64,000 nucleotides of DNA, from positions 511,036 through 575,035 of the forward strand of contig NZ_LMDU01000012.1 in assembly GCF_001425165.1 (NCBI RefSeq). The letters are read 5' to 3'. The stretch comes from Pelomonas sp. Root405. Its GTDB lineage: Bacteria > Pseudomonadota > Gammaproteobacteria > Burkholderiales > Burkholderiaceae_C. Below the pieces are notes generated by a model. It was not told the DNA's origin. It searched no databases and worked only from the letters and a program-made list of their open reading frames with translations. The position numbers were made by a program, and so were the translations under genes. Positions 20,315 to 31,410 of this stretch are shown here, piece after piece. Every line of letters starts with the position of its first letter. Positions within the stretch are counted from its first letter, which is position 1.

Positions 20315-21889
20315 ATGGACCTCGCCACCTGGATGCGCAGCTTCACCATCCGCACCCGCATGCAGGGCGCCATTGCGATGGTGCTGCTGATGTTTGCTGC
20401 GCTGGGCCTGACGGGCCTGCTCGGCGGCCGCCAGCTGATGGCGCTCAATGCCGACGTGACGACGCATGCGATGCGTGACCTCCAGCAGGTCAGCACCATC
20501 CGCCAGGCCCTCGCCGACGTGCGGCTGGAGGAGAAGCAGATGGTCATCGCCTATGAAGACCCCGAGCAGGTCAAACAATTCCGCCAGCGCTGGGACGCCG
20601 CCGCGCAGCGGCTGACGGCGGCGCTGCAGGGCCTGCAGCAGGGCAAGCAGGAAGAGAACAAGGCCCTGGGCCTGGAGGCGTTGAGGTTCCTGCAGGACTA
20701 CCGAGCCGGTGCCCAGCCGGTGCTCAGCCAGATCGAGGCGGGCGGCTTCGACACCGCCAAGGTGGCCGACCGCATGCTGAACCGGCCCAAGGCGGCGATG
20801 CGCGAGATCGAGCAGCGCGTCGAGCGCATCGCCGGCCTCATCGACCAGCAGGCCAAGGCCAGCGAAACCGCGTTTGCCGCCGAGTTGCGCGGCATCGGCT
20901 GGCGCTCGGCGGCCGTGCTCATCGTCGTCATGGTGCTGGTCGTGCCGTTGACGCTGATCAACTCGGCCACCATCACCAGCCCGATGCGCTATGCCGGCAC
21001 GGTGGCCCAGTCCATCGCCAGCGGCGACCTGAACAACGACATCCGCGTCGTCGGCCGCGACGAGGCGTCCGACCTGCTTCGCGCGCTGGACGCGATGCAA
21101 AGCAGCCTGCGTGACCTGGTGCGGCAGGTGAAAACCTCGGCCCAGAGCATCGAGACGGCCAGCAGCGAGGTCGCCTCCGGCAACCAGGACCTGAGTCAGC
21201 GTACCGAACAGGCGGCGTCCAGCCTGCAGCAGACGACCAGCTCGATGGAAGACCTGACCAGCGGCGTGCGCCATGGTGCCGATGCGGCCGGCAAGGCCCG
21301 CCAGCTCGCCGAAGGGGCCGCGGAGGTGGCGCGACGCGGCGGCCAGGAGGTGGCCGAGGTGGTCACGACGATGGACCAGATCAACACCAGCTCGCGCCGC
21401 ATCGGCGACATCCTCGGGCTGATCGACAGCATTGCCTTCCAGACCAACATCCTGGCGCTGAACGCGGCCGTCGAGGCGGCGCGCGCGGGTGAGCAGGGCC
21501 GCGGCTTCGCGGTTGTCGCCAGCGAGGTGCGGCTGCTGGCCCAGCGCTCGGCCGACGCGGCGCGCGAGATCAAATCGCTGATCGCCGCCAGCCTGGAGCG
21601 CACCGAGGCCGGCTCGCGCCTCGTGCAGCATGCCGGCACGACGATGCAGGAGATCGTCAGCAATGTGCAGAAGGTCAGCGACATGATCGGCGAGGTGGCC
21701 GAAGGCGCTGCCGACCAGAGCGCGCGCATCGGCCAGATCAACGGCGCCGTCAACCAGCTTGACCACATGACGCAGCAGAACGCGGCGTTGGTGGAGGAGT
21801 CGGCGGCCGCGGCGGACAGCCTGCGCCAGCAGCTGCAGCTGCTGACGGGCGCGGTGGCGCAGTTCCGGCTCGACGGCCGGGGTGACTAG
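20315..21889 (+). CDS. Methyl-accepting chemotaxis protein (Tsr/Tar-like topology)
   Basis: 524 residues: first membrane helix (about 18-38), a periplasmic four-helix-bundle-like sensor (about 40-200), second helix (about 202-222), HAMP (about 222-275) and a cytoplasmic signalling hairpin. The hairpin tip reads [26 protein letters not shown], the highly conserved CheA/CheW contact. Methylation helices (Gln/Glu-rich, around 285-300 and 475-495) are visible. ATG 20315 has AAAGGAG 8 nt upstream. The ligand is unknown. Its 3' end carries the metX promoter candidate. Confidence 0.95.
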   Translation: MDLATWMRSFTIRTRMQGAIAMVLLMFAALGLTGLLGGRQLMALNADVTTHAMRDLQQVSTIRQALADVRLEEKQMVIAYEDPEQVKQFRQRWDAAAQRLTAALQGLQQGKQEENKALGLEALRFLQDYRAGAQPVLSQIEAGGFDTAKVADRMLNRPKAAMREIEQRVERIAGLIDQQAKASETAFAAELRGIGWRSAAVLIVVMVLVVPLTLINSATITSPMRYAGTVAQSIASGDLNNDIRVVGRDEASDLLRALDAMQSSLRDLVRQVKTSAQSIETASSEVASGNQDLSQRTEQAASSLQQTTSSMEDLTSGVRHGADAAGKARQLAEGAAEVARRGGQEVAEVVTTMDQINTSSRRIGDILGLIDSIAFQTNILALNAAVEAARAGEQGRGFAVVASEVRLLAQRSADAAREIKSLIAASLERTEAGSRLVQHAGTTMQEIVSNVQKVSDMIGEVAEGAADQSARIGQINGAVNQLDHMTQQNAALVEESAAAADSLRQQLQLLTGAVAQFRLDGRGD

Positions 21890-21892
21890 AAT
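21886..21892 (+). promoter_or_regulatory. Candidate minus-10 element of the metX transcript
   Basis: CTAGAAT overlaps the chemoreceptor stop TAG. Transcription starting about 7-9 nt downstream would begin almost exactly at the first base of the SAM-II aptamer. No strong minus-35 is seen (TTCCGG is roughly placed). The same heptamer occurs before purB, the GST gene, leuS and bamE. Confidence 0.45.
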
Positions 21893-21902
21893 CGCATCCC
21901 AT

Positions 21903-21953
21903 AGCGCCGATTTGTTCCGGATTGCGGGCGCTCAATAAATGCCGCTAAACAGG
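21903..21953 (+). ncRNA. SAM-II (SAM-alpha) riboswitch aptamer of metX
   Basis: Every conserved block of the SAM-II class is present in order: P1 5' strand AGCGCC, GATTTG, CCGG, ATTGC, P1 3' strand GGCGCT, AATAAA, GCTAAA and terminal AGG. P1 pairs perfectly over 6 bp (21903-21908 with 21927-21932). The class binds S-adenosylmethionine and lowers methionine-synthesis gene expression; metX is its classic target. Here the aptamer ends 98 bp before the metX start, too far for the usual direct masking of the ribosome site, and an intrinsic terminator follows. See the attenuation finding. Confidence 0.92.
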
Positions 21954-21964
21954 ACTCCGAGATC

Positions 21965-21998
21965 AAACCGGCGTCCGCAATAGTGGCGCCGGTTTTTT
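21965..21998 (+). terminator. Intrinsic terminator between SAM-II aptamer and metX (expression platform)
   Basis: Stem AAACCGGCG/CGCCGGTTT (21965-21973 with 21987-21995), 13-nt loop, then a run of six T (21993-21998). The 5' arm and loop GGCGTCCGCAAT (21970-21981) can instead pair over 12 bp, including two G-U, with ATTGCGGGCGCT (21921-21932) of the aptamer. It may also end chemoreceptor transcripts. Confidence 0.85.
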
Positions 21999-22051
21999 AT
22001 TGACTCGTCGCGCCTGAACGGCGCGAAAAGTCTGATCTTTGGAGTGAGGCC

Positions 22052-23226
<1,175 letters not shown>

Positions 23227-23230
<4 letters not shown>

Positions 23231-23802
23231 GCTTCGACCCCGCCATCGCGGCACTCGTGCCGCCGGGAGCGCGCGTGCTCGACCTCGGCTGCGGCACCGG
23301 CGAGCTGCTGGAGCACCTCATCAAGCACAAGGGCTGCAGCGGCTACGGCGTGGAGCTGGACGATGCCAACCTGCTGGCCTGCATGAAGCGCGGCGTCAAC
23401 GTCATCCAGCGCAATCTGGAGGAAGGCCTGGCCATCTTCGAGGACCAGAGCTTCGACGTCGTGCTGCAGTTGGAGACGCTGCAGAACCTTCGCAATGCCG
23501 AGGCCATGCTCAAGGAGACGGCGCGCGTCGGCAAGATGGGCATCGTCAGCTTCCCGAACTTCGCGCATTGGCCCAACCGGCTGCAGGTGCTGTTCGGCCG
23601 CATGCCGGTGACCAAGGCGCTGCCCTACGAGTGGTACGACACGCCCAATATCCGCGTCGGCACCTTTGCCGATTTCGGCGTGTTGGCACGCAAGAACCGG
23701 CTCAAGATCCTCGACAGCTTCGGCCTGCAGGACGGCCGCGTCGTGCGCAGGCGGCCCAACCTGATGGCCAGCGTAGCGGTGTTCAAGTTCGAGCGCGAGT
23801 AG
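23227..23802 (+). CDS. metW: MetW, methyltransferase-like partner of MetX
   Basis: 191 residues with a class I methyltransferase fold ([16 protein letters not shown] glycine motif; acidic end of strand 2 at [10 protein letters not shown]). The conserved [12 protein letters not shown] and EWYDTPNIR blocks identify MetW. It accompanies metX in most proteobacteria and is needed for full MetX activity in some; the chemistry is unsettled. It starts at ATG 23227 inside the last codons of metX, so translation is coupled and both genes fall under the SAM-II switch. Confidence 0.95.
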
Positions 23803-23903
23803 GCACTTCGCGCTGCCGGGTCGTCTGCCCGCGGGCATGAAGCGTGGGCGTCGGGAAGCCTAAACTGGCAGGCCGCGCCACAAGCGCGAGCAAGGAGCCT
23901 GCC

Positions 23904-25379
23904 ATGAACGCACGAGATCCCCACCTGCCTCTGCAAGCCGACGAGGCGACCGCGCTGGGCGAGTTTGCCGCCCGCGTCTGGGACGAGGAAATCGTCCCCG
24001 CGCTGACCGACTACATCGCCATTCCGGCCAAGAGCCCGATGTTCGATGCCGACTGGGCGGCCAACGGCCACCTCGAAAAGGTGCTGACCCAGGCGGCTGC
24101 CTGGGTAGAGGGCAAGAAGGTCGCCGGCCTGAAGCTCGAAGTCGTCCGCATCCCTGGCCGCACGCCGGTGATCTTCTTCGAGGTGCCCGCCACCAAGACG
24201 GGCTCGACGGACACCATCCTGCTCTACGGCCATCTGGACAAGCAGCCCGAGTTCAACGGCTGGCGCAGCGACCTCGGGCCCTGGACGCCCAAGTACGAGA
24301 ACGGCCTGCTCTACGGCCGCGGCGGTGCCGACGACGGCTATGCGGTCTATGCGTCGCTGACGGCCATCATGGCGCTGGACCAGCAGGGCATCCCGCGCCC
24401 GCGCTGCGTCGGCGTCATCGAGACCTGCGAGGAGAGCGGCAGCTTCGACCTGCCGGCCTACATCGACCTGCTCAAGCCGCGTCTGGGCAACGTGTCCCTG
24501 GTCGTCTGCCTGGACAGCGGTGCCGGCAACTACGACCAGCTGTGGCTGACGACCTCGCTGCGCGGCATGGTGTCCGGGGTGCTGAAGGTCGAAGTGCTGA
24601 CCGAGGGCATCCACAGCGGCGACGCCTCGGGCTGCGTGCCGTCATCCTTCCGCATCCTGCGCCAGGTGCTGGACCGGCTGGAGGACAGCAAGACCGGGCG
24701 CTTGCTGCCTGAAAGCTTCCACTGCGAGATCCCCGGCGCCCGCCTGGAGCAGGCGCAGGCGACTGCGGCCATCCTGAAGGACGAGGTCTACAAGCGCATG
24801 CCCTGGGCCTGCGGCGCCGACGGCGGCCCGGTGCTGCCGGTGACGACCGACCCGGTGGAGGTGCTGCTCAACCGCACCTGGCGGCCGACGCTGTCGGTTG
24901 TGGGTGCCGACGGCTTCCCCGAGCTGAAGAACGCCGGCAACGTGCTGCGGCCCTACACGGCCTTCAAGCTGTCCTTGCGCCTGCCGCCGCTGATCGATGG
25001 CAATGCCGCGGCGCTGGAGCTGCAGCGCCTGCTGGAAGACAACGCACCCTACAACGCCAAGGTGACCTTCACGCCCGACGGCCGCGCCGGTGCACTCGGC
25101 GCCACCGGCTGGAACACACCAGAGCTGTCGCCCTGGCTGAGCCAGGCGCTGAATGACGCCAGCCAGGCCCACTTCAATGCGCCGGTCGGCTACATCGGCC
25201 AGGGCGGCACCATCCCCCTGATGAGCATGCTGCAGAAGGGCTTCCCGCAGGCGCAGATGATGGTCTGCGGCGTGCTGGGCCCGAAGAGCAATGCGCACGG
25301 GCCCAACGAGTTCCTGCATGTGCCCTATGGCAAGCGGCTGACCGCTGCGGTTGCCCAAGTGATGGCTGCTCACCCCTGA
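23904..25379 (+). CDS. M20-family metallopeptidase (dipeptidase-like)
   Basis: 491 residues. Metal-site motifs of the M20 family are visible: LLYGHLDKQPE (first His and Asp), GRGGADDGYA (bridging Asp), ETCEESGS (general-base and metal Glu), CLDSGAG, and a C-terminal HGPNEF His. The dimerisation lid sits between. Family members cleave dipeptides or acyl amino acids in the cytosol. ATG 23904 has AAGGAG 7 nt upstream; an earlier GTG was not used. It shares 1 bp with the following LysR gene (TGATG), suggesting co-expression. Confidence 0.93.
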   Translation: MNARDPHLPLQADEATALGEFAARVWDEEIVPALTDYIAIPAKSPMFDADWAANGHLEKVLTQAAAWVEGKKVAGLKLEVVRIPGRTPVIFFEVPATKTGSTDTILLYGHLDKQPEFNGWRSDLGPWTPKYENGLLYGRGGADDGYAVYASLTAIMALDQQGIPRPRCVGVIETCEESGSFDLPAYIDLLKPRLGNVSLVVCLDSGAGNYDQLWLTTSLRGMVSGVLKVEVLTEGIHSGDASGCVPSSFRILRQVLDRLEDSKTGRLLPESFHCEIPGARLEQAQATAAILKDEVYKRMPWACGADGGPVLPVTTDPVEVLLNRTWRPTLSVVGADGFPELKNAGNVLRPYTAFKLSLRLPPLIDGNAAALELQRLLEDNAPYNAKVTFTPDGRAGALGATGWNTPELSPWLSQALNDASQAHFNAPVGYIGQGGTIPLMSMLQKGFPQAQMMVCGVLGPKSNAHGPNEFLHVPYGKRLTAAVAQVMAAHP

Positions 25380-26326
25380 TGGATCAACTGCGGGCCATCA
25401 AGATTTTCGTCCGCGTCATCGACGAGGGCAGCTTTGCAGGCGCGGCGCGGGCGCTGGACCTGGCACCCGCTGTCGTCACCCGCCTCATCGCCGAGCTGGA
25501 AGATCACCTCGGCACGCGGCTGTTGAACCGCACGACGCGGCGACTGGCGCTGACGGAGATCGGCGAGGCCTATCTTGAGCGCGCGCGGCGCATCCTGGCA
25601 GATGTCGACGAGGCGGCGGCGCTGGCCGCATCGGCCACGCAGGAAGTGCGCGGCCTGCTGCGCATCTTGTGTCCGCCGGCGATTGCCGTGCACCAGCTCG
25701 CCAAGCACCTGCCCAAGTTCCACCGCGACTATCCCGCCGTGACGCTGGAGATCACGTCGCCGGGCGCCGTCGACACGGTGGACGACAGCTATGACCTGAC
25801 CATCCTGCTGGCGCGCGATGCGCTCGACGGGGAATTCGTCGCGCGGCGCCTGGCCCGCAGCGAGTTCATCATGTGTGCCTCGCCGGACTACCTGGACCAG
25901 CGCGGCCGGCCGCAGCATCCGGCCGACCTCAAGGAGCATGACGCGCTGCTGCCGCCGACGGCGATGCTGATGCGCGGCCTGACGCTGCAGCGCGGCGATG
26001 GTGGCGAGGAGATCACCCTGCCCATCGTGCCCTCGCGCGCGGCGCTGTCGACGACGCACATGGACACCAACTACGCCGCCGCCCTGCACGGGCTGGGCGT
26101 GGCCGGGCTGCCCAGCTTCATGGTCGAAGACGCGCTGCTGGAGCAGGCGCTGGAGCGCGTGATGCCGCAGTGGCGGCTGTTCAGCACGACGCTGTGGGCC
26201 GGCATGCCGACGCGCAAATACGTGCCGGCACGCACGCGGGCCTTCCTCGACTTCCTGGTCGAGATCTTCGGCGGCGAGGACAAGGACCCCTGGCTGGTCG
26301 CGGCGGGCTGCGCGACCTGCCCCTGA
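25379..26326 (+). CDS. LysR-family transcriptional regulator
   Basis: 315 residues. N-terminal winged helix-turn-helix (MDQLRAIKIFVRVIDEGSF, then AARALDLAPAVVTRLIAELE with the usual RLLNRTTRR) and a substrate-binding domain of the DhcR/AaeR-like class. Unusually it is transcribed in the same direction as, and coupled by 1 bp to, the M20 peptidase rather than divergent from a target. The target and effector are unknown. A GC-rich 8-bp hairpin without T-tract (26330-26356) follows the stop. Confidence 0.92.
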   Translation: MDQLRAIKIFVRVIDEGSFAGAARALDLAPAVVTRLIAELEDHLGTRLLNRTTRRLALTEIGEAYLERARRILADVDEAAALAASATQEVRGLLRILCPPAIAVHQLAKHLPKFHRDYPAVTLEITSPGAVDTVDDSYDLTILLARDALDGEFVARRLARSEFIMCASPDYLDQRGRPQHPADLKEHDALLPPTAMLMRGLTLQRGDGGEEITLPIVPSRAALSTTHMDTNYAAALHGLGVAGLPSFMVEDALLEQALERVMPQWRLFSTTLWAGMPTRKYVPARTRAFLDFLVEIFGGEDKDPWLVAAGCATCP

Positions 26327-26476
26327 ACTCGCCTCCCGCGGCTGCGGGGGGAGGCGGGGTCTCAGGCCTGCGCACTTGTTCACACGGCAAGGTCTGACCC
26401 CCTGGAGGCGCGGGGGCGGCAAAGAGGGCCGGCGAATGCAACATGCGTTCGTCGTCAACCCCTAACTCATAAATCC

Positions 26477-27034
26477 ATGACCTTCGCCTCCAAGCTCCTG
26501 GCCGCCGCGCTCACCACGGCCAGCCTGCTCGCCGTCAGCCTGCCCGCGCAAGCCGGCCTGATCGGCGCTACCGCCGGCTCGCAGTACTACTTCGACGGCG
26601 GTGCCTACAGCGGCGTCCAGAGCTTCACGGTGGACGGCGTCGCCCGTGGCAATTCCTTTGGCTATTTCGACGTGCAGGTCAAGGACAACCAAGTCATTTA
26701 CGACTACACCGGCAGCGCCACCTGGAGCACAGGCGCCGGCTGGTCGAGCGGCAGCCTCTACATCGAGAACGGCAACCTGCTGAACTTCCTGGGCGCGCCC
26801 AACATCACCAACGTCACGCTGGACGCTGGCAGCAACATGGTCGGCTTCAACGCCAGCCGCATCACGTTCGACGCCGATTCCATTGCCGTCAACTGGGCGG
26901 GCCTCAACTTCAACGGCAACACCCGCGTCGTGCTGAACGTCAACGCCGGCGCCTTGCCGGAGCCGGCCAGCTACGCGCTGGTGGCCGTCGCCCTGGCCGG
27001 CCTGGGCCTGGCCAAGCGCCGCCGCAAGGCCTGA
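26477..27034 (+). CDS. PEP-CTERM sorting-domain exported protein
   Basis: 185 residues. A signal peptide (1-26, ending AQA) is followed by a Gly/Asn/Ser-rich beta-type mature domain of unknown role and a C-terminal tripartite sorting signal: LPEPASYAL, a hydrophobic helix, and KRRRK. Such proteins are processed by an exosortase (EpsH/XrtB-type) and linked to exopolysaccharide and floc or biofilm matrix. No exosortase is in the window. Start ATG 26477 gives the correct signal peptide; its ribosome site is weak. A terminator follows directly. Confidence 0.9.
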   Translation: MTFASKLLAAALTTASLLAVSLPAQAGLIGATAGSQYYFDGGAYSGVQSFTVDGVARGNSFGYFDVQVKDNQVIYDYTGSATWSTGAGWSSGSLYIENGNLLNFLGAPNITNVTLDAGSNMVGFNASRITFDADSIAVNWAGLNFNGNTRVVLNVNAGALPEPASYALVAVALAGLGLAKRRRKA

Positions 27035-27054
27035 TCTCGCGGCGCTCAGCGCAG

Positions 27055-27087
27055 CGACCCCGCGGCCTCGGCCCCGGGGTCGTTTTT
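27055..27087 (+). terminator. Intrinsic terminator of the first PEP-CTERM gene
   Basis: 8-bp stem CGACCCCG/CGGGGTCG (27055-27062 with 27075-27082) followed by TTTTT (27083-27087). An 11-bp direct repeat, GCTCAGCGCAG, flanks it at 27044-27054 and 27094-27104. Confidence 0.85.
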
Positions 27088-27095
27088 CATGAGGC

Positions 27096-27647
27096 TCAGC
27101 GCAGGCTGAATCCCAACTCGAAGAACTCCGGGAAGCGCGCCTCCAGCGCGCGCTTCAGCGGCCCGAAGGCGACATAGCGGCTCGCCGTCTTGACGATCTG
27201 GGCCAGCAGTCGGCGCTGTTCGGGGTGGCCCCGGCCCAGCAGCACGAGGTGCTGGCGCACCGCGCTCCACTCCAGCTGCCGCCAGTACTCGCCGAAGTCG
27301 GCCGCCAGCCCCTCGTCGAGCAGGCCGTCGGCACGGCAGGCTTCCCAATGGCGTGCCGCCCAGTCGATCTCCTGGGCTTCGTCCCAGGCGAGCTCCGCCG
27401 GGCGCAGCAGGGCGGCAATGCCGTCGGTGACGGCGCCCCGGGGCGCGTCGTCGAGCAGGCGCTGCAGCACGCCGTCCAGGCCGGTCTCCGCGATGCTGAC
27501 CAGGCCGACGCGCAGGGCGGCCGCGTCAGGCGGCGTCGGAGACACCGGCTGGGCGCGCAGCTCGGCGCAGGCGGCGCGCATCAGACGGTCGGCGTCTTCG
27601 GGGTGGGCTTGCAGGGCCTGGATCAGGGCGGAAGTTGGCAGCGTCAT
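27096..27647 (-). pseudogene. AmgK-like phosphotransferase remnant (C-terminal part only), 183 aa
   Basis: Residues from about 80 onward match, by eye, the C-terminal third of the N-acetylmuramate/aminoglycoside-type phosphotransferase AmgK that normally lies divergent from lptD in this order: a WDEAQEIDWAARHWEACR segment, then DFGEYWRQLEWSAVRQHL and ASRYVAFGPLKRAL. The kinase core (ATP lysine, HRDxHxxN catalytic loop, Asp of the metal site) is absent and the first 75 residues are not recognisable. The frame is intact, so a short protein may still be made from ATG 27647 (an upstream in-frame start at 27674 is possible). The usual partner murU is absent. Confidence 0.5.
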
Positions 27648-27721
27648 TGGGTGAAAGCCCTCGTGGATAATCAAATTCTAAGAACCGCCGGCCCCGGCAT
27701 CCTCACCGACTCCGAGCCTCC

Positions 27722-30115
27722 TTGTCGTCCGTGCCGCCCGTGCCGCGCCTGTTCCGCCTACCCCACCCCGCCCGACTGCCCGTCTTGATCGCCCTGGCCC
27801 TGTGCGCCTGGGGTGAGGCCTCGGCACAGCAGGCCGAAGCGGCCAGCAGCGTGCAGTTGCGTGGCAGCCGCGTGCTGGGGGCACCGTCCAAGGCGACGGG
27901 TACCAAGCCAGCCTTGGTGATCTCCGCGACCAGGCTGACGGCCCAGACGGACCAGCAAGCCGAGGGCACGGACGGCGTCGAACTGCGCTATGGCGAACTG
28001 GTGCTGAACACCGACACGCTGAACTACCGCGTCGTCGACGACTTTGCCCGGGCCGAGGGCAATGTGCGCATCGACCACAACGGCAATGTCTTCACCGGGC
28101 CGCTGCTGCAGCTCTATGTCAACCGCTTCCAGGGCGAGTTCCTGACGCCGAACTTCTTCCTCGCTGCGACCGGCGGCCGCGGCAAGGCCAAGGTGTTGAA
28201 GTTTCAGGACAGCGAGCACATGAGCGCGCTGGAAGGTAGCTACAGCAGCTGCCCGGCGGTGGAGAACCAGGAGCCGGACTGGCAGATCACGGCCAGGGAG
28301 CTGCGCATGGATCTGGCAGCCAACGAGGGCCGGGCCGATGGCGCGGTGCTGCGCTTTCTGGGCGTGCCCATCCTGGCCGCGCCGTCCCTGAGCTTCCCGC
28401 TCACCTCGGCGCGCAAGTCGGGCTGGCTGCCGCCGAGCATCTTTCTGGACAACCGCGGCGGCCTCGAATTCGGCGTGCCCTACTACTGGAACATCGCGCC
28501 GCAGCGCGATGCGACGTTCTCCCCCTTTGTCATGACCAAGCGCGGCGTGGGCCTCGATAGCGAATTCCGCTACCTGGAGCCCGGCCATGCGGGCCGCGTC
28601 AACATCGACCTGCTGCCGGGCGACCGCGTCTTCGGCCGCTCACGCTGGGGCTTGAAGTTCAACAACGACGGCGTTCTCGGCGACTGGCGCTACCGGCTCA
28701 AGAGCGAGCGCGTGTCCGACGACGACTACTGGAAGGACATGTCGCGCCGCGTCGAGAGCCAGACGCCGCGCCTGCTGGCCGGCGACCTGAAGCTGAACCG
28801 GCAGCGCGAGCTGAGCTGGGGCGTCATCGACACCTATGCCCGCATCCAGCGCTGGCAGACGCTGCAGGGCACCGATGTGCCTTCGCAGTTCGATTCCCCC
28901 TACCAGCGCAGCCCCCAGGTGGGCGCCCGCCTGACGACGGCGGCGGACGAGGCGGTGCTCGACAGCTTCCGCCCCTGGGGCCGCAAGGCCCGGCTGGAAG
29001 GCGGGCTGGAGCTGGAATACAACCGCTTCGACCTGCCCAGCTCGGCATTGCCAGGCCAGGCGCGCGGTGGCCAGCGCGTCCATGCGCTGGGCCACGTCAG
29101 CGCGCCGGTGGGTGGCGAGGCCTGGTGGTTGATTCCGCGCGCATCATTCAACGCGGCGGCCTACGACCTGGAACGCCCCGGGCCCGATGGCCGCCGCCGC
29201 ATGGATCGCATCATCCCGACAGTGAGCGTCGACCACGGCTGGGTCTTCGAACGCGACACCAAGCTGTTCGGCCGTCCGATGCGCCAGAGCCTGGAGCCGC
29301 GCCTGCTCTACGTGAACACGCCGTTCCGTGATCAGAGCAGTCTGCCCAACTTCGATGCCGCGGCGAAGGACTTCAACTTCGACTCGATCTACGCCGAGAA
29401 CCAGTTCTCCGGGGTGGACCGGGTGTCCGATCTGCACGCGGTCAGCGTTGGGGCCACCAGCCGCTGGGTCAGTGCAGCCAAGGGCGAGGAAATCCTGCGC
29501 CTGGGCGCCGTGCAGCGCTTCTTGTTCCGCGATCAGCGCATCACGCCCGACGGGCAGCCCGTCACGCAGCGCTTTTCCGATCTGCTACTGGCCGCCGCCG
29601 CCCAGCTCGACGAGCGCTGGTGGGCCGACGGCACAGTGCGGTTCAACTCCGATACCGGCCGCTCGGAACGTTCGGTGCTGCGCGTGCGCTACTCGCCGGG
29701 CCCCTTCAAGACGGTCAGCGTCGCCTACCGCCTGGCGCGGGCGCAGAGCGAGCAGGTCGAGCTCGCCTGGCAATGGCCCATCTACGGCCAGCCCGTCACC
29801 TCGCGCGGTGCCGACAGCAAGGCCTGCGGCGGCGCCTGGTACAGCGCCGGGCGCGTGCAGTATTCGCTGCGCGACCGGCGTCTGACCGATTCGGTCGTCG
29901 GCTTCGAGTACGACGCCGGCTGCTGGGTGTGGCGAGTCGGTGTGGAGCGGCTGTCCACCGGGCGTGCCGAGACCAACACGCGGCTGATGCTGCAACTCGA
30001 ACTTGTCGGCCTGTCACAGCTCGGTTCGAACGCCCTCAATGTCTTGAAGGACAATGTGCCCGGTTACCGAAGGCTGAGCTCCGATCGCTCACCGAGTTCA
30101 GATTCCCAACCATGA
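27722..30115 (+). CDS. lptD: LPS-assembly protein LptD
   Basis: 797 residues from TTG 27722; GTG at 27731 is an equally possible start since no clear ribosome site is present. Signal peptide (to about 36, ending ASAQ), then a periplasmic LptA-like beta-jellyroll (ELVLNTDTLNYRVVDDFARAEGNVRI, about 85-190) and a 26-stranded outer-membrane barrel. Cysteines flank the barrel (SSCPAV near 178; KACGG and AGCWVW near the C-terminus), as needed for its disulfide maturation. With LptE (gene at 42 kb) it inserts lipopolysaccharide into the outer leaflet. It is coupled to surA by a 4-bp overlap. Confidence 0.93.
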   Translation: MSSVPPVPRLFRLPHPARLPVLIALALCAWGEASAQQAEAASSVQLRGSRVLGAPSKATGTKPALVISATRLTAQTDQQAEGTDGVELRYGELVLNTDTLNYRVVDDFARAEGNVRIDHNGNVFTGPLLQLYVNRFQGEFLTPNFFLAATGGRGKAKVLKFQDSEHMSALEGSYSSCPAVENQEPDWQITARELRMDLAANEGRADGAVLRFLGVPILAAPSLSFPLTSARKSGWLPPSIFLDNRGGLEFGVPYYWNIAPQRDATFSPFVMTKRGVGLDSEFRYLEPGHAGRVNIDLLPGDRVFGRSRWGLKFNNDGVLGDWRYRLKSERVSDDDYWKDMSRRVESQTPRLLAGDLKLNRQRELSWGVIDTYARIQRWQTLQGTDVPSQFDSPYQRSPQVGARLTTAADEAVLDSFRPWGRKARLEGGLELEYNRFDLPSSALPGQARGGQRVHALGHVSAPVGGEAWWLIPRASFNAAAYDLERPGPDGRRRMDRIIPTVSVDHGWVFERDTKLFGRPMRQSLEPRLLYVNTPFRDQSSLPNFDAAAKDFNFDSIYAENQFSGVDRVSDLHAVSVGATSRWVSAAKGEEILRLGAVQRFLFRDQRITPDGQPVTQRFSDLLLAAAAQLDERWWADGTVRFNSDTGRSERSVLRVRYSPGPFKTVSVAYRLARAQSEQVELAWQWPIYGQPVTSRGADSKACGGAWYSAGRVQYSLRDRRLTDSVVGFEYDAGCWVWRVGVERLSTGRAETNTRLMLQLELVGLSQLGSNALNVLKDNVPGYRRLSSDRSPSSDSQP

Positions 30116-31410
30116 TGCAACGCCTCGCTCCTCTTGTTCTGGCCCTGGCCGCTCTCCATGCCTCGGCCCAGACACCCGCGCTGCAGCCCGGGGACTACAT
30201 CGCCGCCGTCGTCAACCAGGACGTCGTGGCCGCCAGCGAGGTCGTCCAGCGCACCGAGCGGCTGCGCCAGGAGGCCCGCCAGCGCGGCGAGGTCATGCCC
30301 GAGACGGCCGGCCTGCGCAAGCAGGCGCTGGAGGCGCTGATCGAGGATCGCGTCCTCGTCACCTATGCGCGTGAGAACGGCCAGCGTGTCGACGAGGCCG
30401 AGCTGGATCGGGTGGTCGCCAACGTGGCAGCGCAGAACAAGCTGACGATGGCCCAGTTGCGTGAGCGCCTCAAAGCCGACGGCACCGATTACAAGAGCTT
30501 TCGCGAGAACCTGCGCGATCAGATGATGACCGAGCGTGTGCGTGAGCGCGAGGTGCAGGGCCGCATCCGCGTCACCGACGCCGAGATCGACGCCTATCTT
30601 GAAAAGAAGCGTGCCGAGCTGTCGCGCGGCGGGCAGATCAACCTGGCCCAGGTGCTGGTGACCGTGCCCGAGGGCGCCAGCGAAAGCGTCGTTGCCGAAC
30701 GCCGCGCCCGCGCTGAAGGCGCGCTCGCACGCATCAAGGGCGGTGAGGACTTTGCGAAGGTCGCCCGCGAGGTCTCAGAGGACAGCAACAAGGCCAAGGG
30801 CGGCGAGATCGGCCTGCGCGCGGCGGACCGTCTGCCAGACATCTTCATCACCGCCGTCCGCGACCTGAAGAGCGGCGCCGTCGCGCCGGAGCTGCTGCGC
30901 AGCGGCGCCGGCTTCCATATCCTGAAGGTCGTCGAGCGCCAGGGCGACGCCTCGCTAACCCAGTCTGTCCAGACCCGCGCACGCCATGTGCTGCTGCGTC
31001 CGTCGGCCCAGCTGAGCGCCGAAGTTGCCGCCCGCCGCCTGGCCGAGTTCAAGCGCCAGATCGAAAGCGGCCAGGTCAAGTTCGAGGATGTCGCCAAGGC
31101 CAACTCCGAGGACGGGAGTGCCGAAGCCGGCGGTGAGCTGGGCTGGATGGGCGCCGGCGGCTTCGTGCCGGAGTTCGAGGAAGCCATGAACGCGCTGCCG
31201 CTGGGCGGCATCTCGGGGCCGGTCGTGTCGCGTTTCGGCGTGCACCTGATCCAGGTGCTGGAGCGCCGCAGCGTCGAGGTCGAGATGAAGACGCTGCGCG
31301 ATCAGGCCCGTGCTGCGCTGCGCGAGCAGAAGTACGACGAGGCCTACCAGGAGTGGGTCAAGGATCTGCGCACCAAGGCGTTCGTCGAAGTGCGTGAATG
31401 GCTCGACTGA
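30112..31410 (+). CDS. surA: Periplasmic chaperone/peptidyl-prolyl isomerase SurA
   Basis: 432 residues: signal peptide (1-19), SurA N-domain (about 25-165), two parvulin domains (about 175-275 and 285-385; the second with ARHVLLRPS and the [20 protein letters not shown] core) and a C-terminal helix. It folds outer-membrane proteins including LptD, which explains the lptD-surA pairing. ATG 30112 overlaps the lptD stop (ATGA). Its 3' end overlaps rsmA by 13 bp. Confidence 0.95.
   Translation: MMQRLAPLVLALAALHASAQTPALQPGDYIAAVVNQDVVAASEVVQRTERLRQEARQRGEVMPETAGLRKQALEALIEDRVLVTYARENGQRVDEAELDRVVANVAAQNKLTMAQLRERLKADGTDYKSFRENLRDQMMTERVREREVQGRIRVTDAEIDAYLEKKRAELSRGGQINLAQVLVTVPEGASESVVAERRARAEGALARIKGGEDFAKVAREVSEDSNKAKGGEIGLRAADRLPDIFITAVRDLKSGAVAPELLRSGAGFHILKVVERQGDASLTQSVQTRARHVLLRPSAQLSAEVAARRLAEFKRQIESGQVKFEDVAKANSEDGSAEAGGELGWMGAGGFVPEFEEAMNALPLGGISGPVVSRFGVHLIQVLERRSVEVEMKTLRDQARAALREQKYDEAYQEWVKDLRTKAFVEVREWLD

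Noticed and set aside
17860-20547. 895-aa frame covering the ATPase
   Set aside because: It crosses HlyD and TetR genes out of frame; the ATPase starts at 18603 with ATGA coupling.
26330-26356. Hairpin after the LysR gene as a terminator
   Set aside because: 8-bp GC stem but no T-tract on either strand; left as a note only.
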